A DNA stretch of 64,000 nt. Source: Microbacterium sp. ProA8 (GTDB taxonomy: Bacteria; Actinomycetota; Actinomycetes; Actinomycetales; Microbacteriaceae). A program made the translations under genes and the position numbers. The stretch lies in NCBI RefSeq assembly GCF_039905635.1, contig NZ_CP157000.1:3348001-3412000 (forward strand). The letters are read 5' to 3'. Positions 26,027 through 33,641 of the stretch are shown one piece after another (position 1 is the first letter of the stretch; every line of letters begins with the position of its first letter). The notes under the pieces are model-generated. The model saw only the letters and a list, made by a program, of their open reading frames with translations. It had not been told where the DNA came from and searched no databases.

Positions 26027-26032
26027 AGTTTA
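26027..26032 (-). promoter_or_regulatory. -10 element of metH
   Basis: TAAACT, seven-base spacer, then GTG at 26019. No cobalamin riboswitch fits between promoter and start. Confidence 0.5.
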
Positions 26033-26133
26033 GTCGCGGCATCCGTCCCCGCCGCCGTCCGTGACGCCTTGCGACGGCCGCCCTGCTCCGTACGCGGAGC
26101 CCACCCCGTCGGCATGTTCCGATCGATGGCCTT

Positions 26134-26187
26134 CATGTCCCGAAATCGGTCACAACGAGCGGCGGGAACGGAAGAAATCGGGACATG
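26134..26187. repeat. Inverted repeat in the metH upstream spacer
   Basis: CATGTCCCGA (26134-26143) and TCGGGACATG (26178-26187) are perfect 10-base arms around a 34-base centre. The spacer from 26033 to 26230 holds nothing else I can name. It could terminate the LLM gene, which ends at 26231 on the same strand. Confidence 0.55.
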
Positions 26188-26230
26188 CTCAAGGAGACGT
26201 CGGTGGCGACGGGACCGGGGGCGTCCCGAC

Positions 26231-27028
26231 TCAGGCGTTCTTCGAGTCGCGCCAGCGCAGCCACGACCGGATGAGGTCGTAGTCCCAGTCCGGGCCCTGG
26301 AAGGCGAGGGTGAACAGGCGCACACCGGCGTCGTACAGTTCGTCGGCGAAACCTTCGCCACGCTGGTGCAGCTCGTTGGAGATGACGAGGCCCGACGTGT
26401 CGCGCTCCTCGCGCTCGGCCCACCGCTCGATGACGTCGAGCTTGTGGGGCAGCTCGTCGGGGCGCACGAAGCTGTGCCAGATGTCGGCGTGCCGCGCAAC
26501 GAGGCGCAGCGTCTTCTGCTCGCCCTTGCCGCCGATCATGACGGGGATCTCGCGGGTGGGCGCGGGGTTGAGCTTCTGCCAGCGGGCCTCGATGCGCTCG
26601 AGCCCGGCGGCGAGGTCGTCGAGCCGCGAGCCGGCGGTGCCGAACTCGTACCCGTACTCCTCGTAGTCGCGGGCGAACCAGCCCGAGCCCGTCGCGAAGA
26701 TGAAGCGGCCCACGCGGTCCTTCGCCGAGATGTGGTCGACGGTGCGGGCCATGTCGGCCTGCAGGTCGGGGTTGCGGTAGCTGTTGCAGTTGACCAGCGC
26801 CCCGAACTCGACGCGCTCGGTCTGCTCGGCCCAGGCGGCGAGCATGGTCCATGACTCGAAGTGCAGGCCGTCGGGGTCGCCCGACAACGGGAAGAAGTGG
26901 TCCCAGTTGAAGAGGACGTCGACGCCCATCTCCTCCAGACGCAGGACGGCGTCGCGGAACGCGGAGTACGGGGCGTGCTGGGGCTGCAGCTGCACGCCGA
27001 GCCGTACGGGTGTGTCGAGAAGAGGCAT
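26231..27028 (-). CDS. LLM class F420-dependent oxidoreductase
   Basis: 265 residues with the luciferase-like TIM barrel: RLGVQLQPQHAPYSAF at the start, NWDHFFPL near 40, GSGWFARDYEEYG near 116 and MIGGKGEQKTLRLVARHAD near 160. These features match F420-dependent members. The substrate is unknown. Two start codons lie two codons apart (27034 and 27028). TAGGCT sits seven bases before the second and only one base before the first, so I chose 27028. Confidence 0.88.
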   Translation of the reverse strand: MPLLDTPVRLGVQLQPQHAPYSAFRDAVLRLEEMGVDVLFNWDHFFPLSGDPDGLHFESWTMLAAWAEQTERVEFGALVNCNSYRNPDLQADMARTVDHISAKDRVGRFIFATGSGWFARDYEEYGYEFGTAGSRLDDLAAGLERIEARWQKLNPAPTREIPVMIGGKGEQKTLRLVARHADIWHSFVRPDELPHKLDVIERWAEREERDTSGLVISNELHQRGEGFADELYDAGVRLFTLAFQGPDWDYDLIRSWLRWRDSKNA

Positions 27029-27035
27029 GGGCATC

Positions 27036-27041
27036 AGCCTA
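27036..27041 (-). promoter_or_regulatory. -10 element of the LLM oxidoreductase gene
   Basis: TAGGCT, seven-base spacer, then ATG at 27028. It directly touches the terminator stem of the upstream gene, which therefore occupies the -35 region. Confidence 0.5.
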
Positions 27042-27082
27042 GAAGGAGGGGAGGGGTGCGAGGCGCACTCCTCCCCTCCTTC
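27042..27082 (-). terminator. Strong hairpin downstream of the second PadR-linked gene
   Basis: The arms GAAGGAGGGGAGG (27042-27054) and CCTCCCCTCCTTC (27070-27082) pair perfectly, and the inner GTGCG/CGCAC extends the stem to about 18 bp with a tiny loop. It lies ten bases after the stop of the membrane protein gene. Confidence 0.7.
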
Positions 27083-27091
27083 CTCTGTCGG

Positions 27092-28054
27092 TCACCGACG
27101 GGGCACTCCACCCCGCCGCGCCTTGATCGCGACGTCGATGATGTCCCATGCCGCGATGCCCGCGATCACGAAGCCCGTGATGACGTACATGATCGCGCCG
27201 ACCTCGGTTCCCGGGATGATCGTGGCGAACCACTCGGGGTTCAGCAGCTCGCCCCGGGCGAGAAGCACCAGAGCGGGCACCGCGACCGCGAGAGCCAGCA
27301 CGGCGTTGAGCACCGCGAGCGGAACCGTCCAGCGCCCTCGGAAGTACACCGCGATGCTCAGCGCAGCCTCGAGCGCCATCAGCACGAAGAGCGCCGCGTA
27401 GACCCACGGCCACAGGTCCGGGTTGAAGAACGACAGTCCGGGCTCGGTCGGGACGAAACCGATGAACCGGTCCCACAGCAGTGCGCCCACCGCCACGACG
27501 AGGAAGACCAGGCTGGCCACCATGTCGCCGAATCCGGCACCGCTCTGCCGCGGCTCGGGCAGCATCTCGGGCTTCCAGAATCCGGCGTAGGGCTTGCGCA
27601 TGCGGGTGCCGGTGCGCTCGAGGATCACGACGATCAGGATCGTCCAGAAGAAGATGTGCATCGCGACGTTGAGCATGGCCACGACGGTCGTGCCGATCAC
27701 CTCGCCGATATCGGCCCCCGACAGGGTCTGGGCGATCGCGATGCCCAGCCCTGCGAAGGGGATCACGATCCACAGCAGCAGCTTCGTCAGCCGCCACCAG
27801 TCGAGGTAGTACTGCGGCCCGACCAGGTAGAGCTGCCGGTCGGTGTACTTCGCGGCGAGGATGTCGGGGTCGCCGAGTTCGACGAGGACGGCGCGCTCGG
27901 CCTGTTCGCGCTCCTCGCCCTCGGCCACGCGGGCATCGACCTGGTCGTCGATCGAGGCGCGCAGCTCTGCGGCGAGGTCGTCGCGCTGGTCCTCCGGAAC
28001 GGTCCGCATCGCGGCGTCGACATAGCGGTCGGTGAAGGTGATGGTGCCGGTCAT
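27092..28054 (-). CDS. Membrane protein with HAAS-like prefix domain, partner of PadR
   Basis: 320 residues. A soluble helical N-terminal domain (about 1-60; VPEDQRDDLAAELRASIDD, ELGDPDILA) is followed by about seven hydrophobic helices from residue 85 to the end. It starts one base after the padR stop, and AGGAGG inside padR provides its ribosome site. It has the same organisation as the 8733-9979 pair but differs clearly in its membrane part. Function unknown beyond the family association with PadR regulators. Confidence 0.75.
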   Translation of the reverse strand: MTGTITFTDRYVDAAMRTVPEDQRDDLAAELRASIDDQVDARVAEGEEREQAERAVLVELGDPDILAAKYTDRQLYLVGPQYYLDWWRLTKLLLWIVIPFAGLGIAIAQTLSGADIGEVIGTTVVAMLNVAMHIFFWTILIVVILERTGTRMRKPYAGFWKPEMLPEPRQSGAGFGDMVASLVFLVVAVGALLWDRFIGFVPTEPGLSFFNPDLWPWVYAALFVLMALEAALSIAVYFRGRWTVPLAVLNAVLALAVAVPALVLLARGELLNPEWFATIIPGTEVGAIMYVITGFVIAGIAAWDIIDVAIKARRGGVPRR

Positions 28055-28055
28055 G

Positions 28056-28391
28056 TCAGTCCTCCTGGGGAAGGGCGTCGATCGCGGTGGCGATCGCGCG
28101 GAAATCGTCGGTGAGTGCGGTCGCGAGGCGCTTGCCCGCGGCGCTGGTGCGGTAGAACTTGCGTGGCCTCGCCTCGTCGGTGTTCCACTCGCTGGTGAGG
28201 TGGCCCTGCTTCTCGAGGCGACGGAGGAGGGGATACAGCGTGTTCGCGTCAGTGGGGAAGCCATGTGCCGCCAGCTGCTCGAGCAGGCCGTACCCGTACC
28301 CCGGGGACTCGAGCAGCCGCAGACAGGCCAGCACGATGGTGCCGCGCCGCAGCTCCTGCAGGTGCGTCTCGAGGATGTCGGATTCGCTCAT
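28056..28391 (-). CDS. PadR family transcriptional regulator
   Basis: 111 residues with the PadR winged helix: GYGLLEQLAAHGFPTDANTLYPLLRRLEKQGHL (about 34-66 overall) and the wing DEARPRKFYRTSAAG. The LYPLLRRLEKQG helix is the DNA reader. It heads a two-gene operon and probably represses it through the repeats just upstream. TACAGT lies seven bases before the ATG, as in the other padR gene. Confidence 0.9.
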   Translation of the reverse strand: MSESDILETHLQELRRGTIVLACLRLLESPGYGYGLLEQLAAHGFPTDANTLYPLLRRLEKQGHLTSEWNTDEARPRKFYRTSAAGKRLATALTDDFRAIATAIDALPQED

Positions 28392-28394
28392 GTC

Positions 28395-28435
28395 TCACAC
28401 TGTACTGTGCGTCACACACTATCGTCAATCACACT
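28395..28435 (-). promoter_or_regulatory. Second padR promoter with three phased operator repeats
   Basis: On the plus strand TCACACT (28395-28401), TCACACACT (28412-28420) and TCACACT (28429-28435) start exactly 17 bases apart. The -10 TACAGT (minus, 28399-28404) lies in the first gap. The architecture is the same as at the other padR gene but the half-site differs. Confidence 0.55.
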
Positions 28436-28489
28436 TTAAAGTTCGGCGCCAACCTGTCATGCTGACCGGAACGCGAGAGAGGGACTGCG

Positions 28490-28654
28490 ATGTCGGAGAA
28501 GCCCAGCCGCTGGATCCGCCTGAAGTGGGCCGTCTTCGGCAAGCCGGTGACCTACGAGGAAGTCCGCAACGCGGAGTCGTCGCAGTTCCGCGACGCGCGT
28601 GTGCTCGCTCAGACCGAGATGCGAAACCATCGTTTCCAGGCCGGGCAATTCTGA
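28490..28654 (+). CDS. Small protein of 54 residues, unknown function
   Basis: ATG at 28490 is preceded by GAGAGAGGGAC, a reasonable ribosome site. The product is basic at the N-terminus (SRWIRLKWAVFGKP) with an amphipathic second half (YEEVRNAESSQFRDARVLAQ). It is divergent from the padR operon and ends 25 bases before menC. Coding looks real from the G/C bias at third positions, but I recognise no family. Confidence 0.5.
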   Translation: MSEKPSRWIRLKWAVFGKPVTYEEVRNAESSQFRDARVLAQTEMRNHRFQAGQF

Positions 28655-28667
28655 TCCGCCCACGGGG

Positions 28668-28673
28668 CAGGAT
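28668..28673 (+). promoter_or_regulatory. -10-like element of menC
   Basis: CAGGAT, six-base spacer, then GTG at 28680. It differs from TAGGAT at the first base. Confidence 0.35.
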
Positions 28674-28679
28674 GAAGCG

Positions 28680-29681
28680 GTGACGACCCCGCACTCCCTT
28701 CCCCCGCTCGACGGCCTCTTGGCGACGGCGCACGTGGTGGCACTGCCGCTCGCGACCAGGTTCCGCGGCGTCGACGTCCGCGAAGCGCTCCTCTTCGAGG
28801 GCCCCGAGGGCTGGGCGGAATTCTCGCCGTTCGCCGAGTACGACGACGCGGAGGCATCGACGTGGCTCGCCGCGGCCATCGAGGACTCACAGATGCCGCG
28901 GCCCGCCGCTCGCCGTGAGCTCATCGCCGTCAACGCCACCGTGCCGGCGGTCGCCGCGGCAGACGTCCCCGCGGTGCTCGCACGCTTCGACGGCTGCCGC
29001 ACCGCGAAGGTCAAGGTCGCCGAGGCCGGTCAGCTGCTCGCCGACGACGTCGCCCGCGTCCGCGCCGTGCGCGAGCTGATGGGTCCCGAGGGCCGCGTGC
29101 GCATCGACGCGAACGGCGCCTGGAACGTCGACGAGGCGGAGCGTGCCCTGCACGCCCTCGCCGAGTTCGACCTCGAATACGCCGAGCAGCCGTGCGCGAG
29201 CGTCGACGAGCTCGCCGAGCTGCGGCGACGCGTGAAGTACATGGGCATCCCGATCGCCGCCGACGAGAGCGTGCGCAGAGCCGCCGATCCGCTGGCGGTG
29301 GCGCGCGCGGGCGCGGCAGACCTCCTGGTGATCAAGGCGCAGCCGCTCGGCGGGGTGCGTCGCGCACTCGAGATCGTGGCGGAGGCAGGGCTTCCGGCCG
29401 TCGTCTCGAGCGCCCTGGACACCTCGGTCGGGCTGTCGATGGGCGTGGCTCTCGCCGCAGCCCTCCCCCAGCTCGACTACGACTGCGGACTCGGGACCGC
29501 GTCGCTCTTCACCGCCGATGTGGTGGACCCGCCGCTGGTCCCGCGCCACGGTTCGCTGACGGTGGGCCGGGTCACGCCGGACGCGGCGCTGCTCGACGCG
29601 CACGCGGCATCCGCCGACCGCCGCCAGTGGTGGCTCGACCGCCTGGCGCGCTGCTACGAGGTCCTCGCCTTCGCGCGCTGA
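28680..29681 (+). CDS. menC: O-succinylbenzoate synthase
   Basis: A 333-residue enolase-superfamily enzyme. The catalytic Lys pair is KVK (110-112). Metal ligands are Asp143 (RIDANGAW), Glu169 (YAEQP) and Asp195 (AADES). The second catalytic Lys is at 219 (VIKAQPLGG). It dehydrates SHCHC to OSB. The GTG at 28680 was chosen because it sits at the normal N-terminus and has a -10-like hexamer six bases upstream. An extension to 28599 would overlap the small upstream gene. Confidence 0.94.
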   Translation: MTTPHSLPPLDGLLATAHVVALPLATRFRGVDVREALLFEGPEGWAEFSPFAEYDDAEASTWLAAAIEDSQMPRPAARRELIAVNATVPAVAAADVPAVLARFDGCRTAKVKVAEAGQLLADDVARVRAVRELMGPEGRVRIDANGAWNVDEAERALHALAEFDLEYAEQPCASVDELAELRRRVKYMGIPIAADESVRRAADPLAVARAGAADLLVIKAQPLGGVRRALEIVAEAGLPAVVSSALDTSVGLSMGVALAAALPQLDYDCGLGTASLFTADVVDPPLVPRHGSLTVGRVTPDAALLDAHAASADRRQWWLDRLARCYEVLAFAR

Positions 29682-29708
29682 ATCGGAGCGCGAAGTGGCG
29701 GTTCGGCG

Positions 29709-29792
29709 CGTTTCGTCTCGCTTCGCTCGCTCAACGACCGGGAACCAATTCCGGTCGTTGAGCGAGGGAGCGCCAGCGACCGAGACGAAACG
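29709..29792. repeat. Inverted pair of the GGTCGTTGAGCG repeat, arms facing inward
   Basis: CGTTTCGTCTCG...CAACGACCGG (29709-29741) is followed by its complement CCGGTCGTTGAGCG...GAGACGAAACG (29751-29792) with nine bases between. The arm order is reversed relative to the 15702 copy. It lies between convergent menC and tetR and could serve as a terminator. Confidence 0.75.
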
Positions 29793-29850
29793 CCCTGACC
29801 CGACCGGCCGCCGCTGACCCCGCTCGACGACCGCGCGGCGACGCGTGGAG

Positions 29851-30489
29851 TCAGAGGGGGTCGACCAGGGCCGTCGACACGCGCGCGGTGCGCTCGTTGA
29901 CGAGCTGCTGCAGCTCCTCGGCGCTGAGGCCGGTCATGATGCCGAACGCCGACGTGTCTTCCCAGGTCTGCAGGATGATGCCGGCGAACTCCGTCGCCGG
30001 CAGCCGCAGCCGGAACCCGTAGGTGCGGGCGAGCTCGTCGATGAACGAGCCGACGCGCTCCACCATCCCCGTCTGCCAGGCGATGTACGTCTCGGCCAGA
30101 CGCTGGTCGCGCATCGCGCGCGTGCGGATCTCGCTCGTCAGCAGGATGCCCTGCTTCTTGTCGAACGCGACGTCGAGCAGCTGGCGCACCAGCGCGCCCG
30201 GCTCGAGATCCTCGCCCCGCTCCTGCAGCACGGCGACGCGCTTGGCGACCTCGTCGATCTTCTCGCCGGCGACGCGCTCGGTCAGGGAGAGCATCAGCTC
30301 GTCCTTGGTCTCGAAGTTCGAGTAGAACGCGCCGCGCGTGAATCCCGCGCGCTCGCAGATCGCCTCGACGGATGCCGCGTCCAGGCCGACCTCGGCGAAC
30401 ACCAGTGCGGCGGCATCCAGCAGCTTCTGCCGGGTCGCCTCACGGCGCCGCGACGTTCCGGCCACCTCCACCAGGGGGGTGTCGCTCAT
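29851..30489 (-). CDS. TetR family transcriptional regulator
   Basis: 212 residues. The N-terminal helix-turn-helix (about 15-62) reads TRQKLLDAAALVFAE, SVEAICERAGFTRGAFYSNF, FETKDEL, which is textbook TetR. The rest is an all-helical ligand and dimer domain. The ATG at 30489 has AGGAGG upstream. It is divergent from the MMPL-YhgE unit and the two palindromes between them are its likely operators. The inducer is probably an exported amphiphile, by analogy with other TetR-MMPL pairs. Confidence 0.92.
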   Translation of the reverse strand: MSDTPLVEVAGTSRRREATRQKLLDAAALVFAEVGLDAASVEAICERAGFTRGAFYSNFETKDELMLSLTERVAGEKIDEVAKRVAVLQERGEDLEPGALVRQLLDVAFDKKQGILLTSEIRTRAMRDQRLAETYIAWQTGMVERVGSFIDELARTYGFRLRLPATEFAGIILQTWEDTSAFGIMTGLSAEELQQLVNERTARVSTALVDPL

Positions 30490-30552
30490 GGGGGCCTCCT
30501 CCCAGCCAGTCTCACACGCACTACTCAGGTTCGGGCGGGCAACCCGCCTTAC

Positions 30553-30585
30553 GATACACTCATGTATCCGATACAGCGCTGTATC
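30553..30585. promoter_or_regulatory. Tandem TetR operator palindromes
   Basis: GATACACTCATGTATC (30553-30568) is an imperfect palindrome. GATACAGCGCTGTATC (30570-30585) is a perfect 16-base palindrome. They are 17 bases apart, between tetR and the MMPL gene, covering the region where both promoters should lie. Confidence 0.75.
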
Positions 30586-30623
30586 GACACTTCCCGAAAC
30601 CCTCATCCGTAACCGGAGGCGCT

Positions 30624-33600
30624 GTGTCGACCCTTCTCTATGCGCTCGGCCGCTGGACGTACCGCCACCCGTGGCGTGTGCTCGTCTCGTGGGTGCTGCT
30701 GCTCGCGCTGGCCGGTGGCGGCGCGCTGGTGTTCATGAAGGGCACCGACAACTCGTTCTCGATCCCGGGCACCGAGGCCCAGGAAGGCATCGCGCTGCTG
30801 GACCGCAGCTTTCCGCAGGCGAGCGGCACGAGCGCGCAGCTCGTCATCGTCGCCGCGGACGGCGAGCAGGTCGATGAGGAGCCGTACGCCACGGCGATCG
30901 ACGACACCGTCGCCCACCTCGAGGACCTCGACGGCGTGATCGCCGTCACCGACCCCTTCAACGAGATGGTCACGGGGATGGTCTCGGAGGACGAGTCGGC
31001 CGCGATCATCCGCCTGCAGTTCGACGGCCAGGCGACCGATGTGTCGGATGAGACGAAGGAGGGCCTGGAAGACGTCGCCGACGATCTGCGCGAGACCCTG
31101 CCCGAGGGATCGCAGGTCGCCATGGGCGGCGACCTGTTCTCGACCTCGGTGCCCGCACTCTCGCTGATCGAGGCCGTGGGCGTGCTCATCGCGCTGTTCG
31201 TGCTGATCGTGACGTTCCGCTCGTTCGCGGTGGCGTGGTTCCCGCTCGTGTCGGCGCTCATCGGCGTCGGCCTCGCAATCGCGCTCATCTACGTCTCCAC
31301 CGCGTTCGCGTCGATCTCGTCGACCACGCCGATGCTGGCGATCATGCTGGGGCTCGCGGTGGGCATCGACTACGCCCTCTTCATCGTCGCCCGGCATCAG
31401 GACCAGGTGCGCGCGGGCGTGGAGCCCGAGGAGTCCGCCGCGCGGGCCACCGGCACGGCCGGCTCGGCCGTCGTCTTCGCCGGTGTCACGGTGCTCATCG
31501 CGCTCATCGGCCTCGGCTTCGCCGGTATCCCGTTCCTCACGACGATGGGCATCGCGGCCGCCGTCGCCGTCGCGATCGCCGTGATCGTCGCGATCACCCT
31601 GACCCCCGCACTGCTCGGCTTCGCGAAGGACCGCGTCGCCGGCTGGGGCCACGGCCGGAAGCGCCGGGGGATGCCTCTCCCCCGCCGCTCCTCGGAGGCC
31701 CAGGGCGTGTCGACTCGCAAGCTCGCTCAACGGCCGGGTGGCGATGACGCGGAGACCTCGGATGCGCTGAACGGACCTTCGTCGGAGCAGGCTCAGAGGC
31801 GCGCGCGAGCGGCCGCCGAGACTGCGGAGACGCGCGAACAGACCACAATCGCAACCGCTCTCTCACCGGAGGCGGTCGACGCGACCCACGCTCCCGTCAA
31901 GAAGACGAACCGCTGGGTGGAGCTGGTCACGAACCACCCCGTCATCACGACCATCGCGGTGGTGCTGACTCTCGGGGTGATGGCGATCCCCGCCGCGAGC
32001 CTCGGCCTCGCCCTGCCGAACGCCGGACAGCAGCCCGAGTCGAGCCAGGCGCGCCAGGCCTACGACCTCACCGCCGAGCACTTCGGTCCGGGCGCCAACG
32101 GCCCGCTCATCATGACGGGCACCATCGTCACCTCGACCGACCCGCTCGGGCTCATGGCCGACCTCGCCGACGAGGTCGAGAAGGTCCCCGGCGTCAAGGA
32201 GGTCGCGCTCGCGACGCCGAACGAGACCGCCGACACAGGCCTCATCCAGATCGTGCCCGAGACCGCTCCCGACGACCCGGCGACCGCCGAGCTCGTGCGT
32301 GCGCTGCGCGATCTGGCCCCGGAGCTCGAGGACGAGTACGGCGTCGACCTGAAGGTGACCGGGTTCACTGCCGTCGGCATCGACATCTCGGACCGCCTGG
32401 GCGCCGCCCTCCTGCCGTTCGGCGTCTTCGTCGTGGGACTGTCGCTGGTGCTGCTCATGATCGTGTTCCGCTCGATCTGGGTGCCGATCAAGGCCGCCGT
32501 CGGCTACTTGCTGTCGGTGCTCGCCGCCTTCGGCGTCGTGGCCGCCGTGTTCGAGTGGGGGTGGGGCGCCGAGCTGCTGCACGTCGACCGCACCGGTCCC
32601 GTCATCAGCTTCATGCCGATCATCCTGATGGGCGTGCTGTTCGGGCTCGCGATGGACTACCAGGTGTTCCTGGTCAGCCGCATGCGCGAGGACTACGTGC
32701 ACGCCCGCCGCGCCGCCGCCGGCCACTCGACGCGCAGCCGCCGGGACATCGCGCTCGGTGCCGTGCGGTCGGGCTTCACCGCTTCGGCGCGCGTCGTCAC
32801 CGCGGCCGCCGTCATCATGTTCGCGGTGTTCGCCGCGTTCGTGCCCGAGGGCGATGCGTCGATCAAGCCGATCGCACTGGGCCTGGCCGTCGGCATCGCC
32901 GTGGACGCGTTCCTCGTGCGCATGACGCTCGTGCCCGCCGTCATGGCGCTCCTCGGCGACAAGGCGTGGTGGATCCCGCGGTGGCTCGACCGGATCCTCC
33001 CCCACTTCGACATCGAAGGCGAAGCGGTCGAGCGGGAGCTCTCGCTCGAGGCCTGGCCAGAGCCGAACACGACCGCCGCAGCCGTCGGCGAGGGCGTCGG
33101 CGTCCGTGCCGACGCGGGCGGCTCGGCCGGCGAGGTCGTGCTGTTCGAGGATGCCGCCTTCCGCCTCGAGCCCGGCGGCACCCTGATCGCCACCGGCGAC
33201 CCGCGTGCGGCACGGGCGTTCGCGCTGACCCTGGCCGGGCGGCTCGCGCCGAGTGACGGCCGGCTGCGCGTGGCCGGTCACCTGCTGCCCGAGCGGGCGG
33301 CCTGGGTGCGCGCCCACGTCGGGCTCGCGCTGCTCGGCGACGCCGAGGAGCGAGTGCCGGCGCTCCGGCGCGCCCTCGCCGGCAAGGCGACGGTCGTCGT
33401 CGTCGAGGGTGTGGACGCCCTCGACGCGGCCGAACGCGACCAGGCGGGCGCGCTGCTGCGCGATGCCGCCGAGGCGCTCCGCCGCGGCGATGCCGACGGC
33501 GTACTCACGCTCATCGTGACCTCGCGCACCGAGAGCGCCGCGCTCGCACTCCTCGCCGACGCGCACCGCCCCGAAGTGGCGTCGCTGGCGCTGCACTCGG

Positions 33601-33641
33601 GCACCCCCCTGACCACCCCCACCGCAGAGGTGAACGCATGA
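30624..33641 (+). CDS. MMPL/RND family transporter with a C-terminal ABC-like domain
   Basis: 1,005 residues. Two RND halves, each with an Asp-Tyr pair in the membrane (GIDYALF near 249 and AMDYQVFLVSRM near 677), are typical MmpL proton-relay motifs. A disordered linker (about 345-425) joins them and includes a fragment of an intergenic repeat at 31707-31739. From about residue 835 there is an extra domain resembling an ABC ATPase (LEPGGTLIATGDPRAARAF, RLAPSDGRLRVAG, VVVVEGVDALD), but its Walker A lacks the GK[ST] residues. The GTG start has GGAGG upstream. It probably exports lipids or amphiphilic compounds. Confidence 0.88.
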   Translation: MSTLLYALGRWTYRHPWRVLVSWVLLLALAGGGALVFMKGTDNSFSIPGTEAQEGIALLDRSFPQASGTSAQLVIVAADGEQVDEEPYATAIDDTVAHLEDLDGVIAVTDPFNEMVTGMVSEDESAAIIRLQFDGQATDVSDETKEGLEDVADDLRETLPEGSQVAMGGDLFSTSVPALSLIEAVGVLIALFVLIVTFRSFAVAWFPLVSALIGVGLAIALIYVSTAFASISSTTPMLAIMLGLAVGIDYALFIVARHQDQVRAGVEPEESAARATGTAGSAVVFAGVTVLIALIGLGFAGIPFLTTMGIAAAVAVAIAVIVAITLTPALLGFAKDRVAGWGHGRKRRGMPLPRRSSEAQGVSTRKLAQRPGGDDAETSDALNGPSSEQAQRRARAAAETAETREQTTIATALSPEAVDATHAPVKKTNRWVELVTNHPVITTIAVVLTLGVMAIPAASLGLALPNAGQQPESSQARQAYDLTAEHFGPGANGPLIMTGTIVTSTDPLGLMADLADEVEKVPGVKEVALATPNETADTGLIQIVPETAPDDPATAELVRALRDLAPELEDEYGVDLKVTGFTAVGIDISDRLGAALLPFGVFVVGLSLVLLMIVFRSIWVPIKAAVGYLLSVLAAFGVVAAVFEWGWGAELLHVDRTGPVISFMPIILMGVLFGLAMDYQVFLVSRMREDYVHARRAAAGHSTRSRRDIALGAVRSGFTASARVVTAAAVIMFAVFAAFVPEGDASIKPIALGLAVGIAVDAFLVRMTLVPAVMALLGDKAWWIPRWLDRILPHFDIEGEAVERELSLEAWPEPNTTAAAVGEGVGVRADAGGSAGEVVLFEDAAFRLEPGGTLIATGDPRAARAFALTLAGRLAPSDGRLRVAGHLLPERAAWVRAHVGLALLGDAEERVPALRRALAGKATVVVVEGVDALDAAERDQAGALLRDAAEALRRGDADGVLTLIVTSRTESAALALLADAHRPEVASLALHSGTPLTTPTAEVNA

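Noticed and set aside
26020..26230. Cobalamin or SAM riboswitch upstream of metH
   Set aside because: The promoter box at 26027 leaves no leader. I see no B12-box or S-box-like conserved segments in the spacer.
26020..26499. N-terminal extension of MetH
   Set aside because: It overlaps the LLM oxidoreductase in another frame. The GTG at 26019 has a promoter box and matches the usual MetH start.
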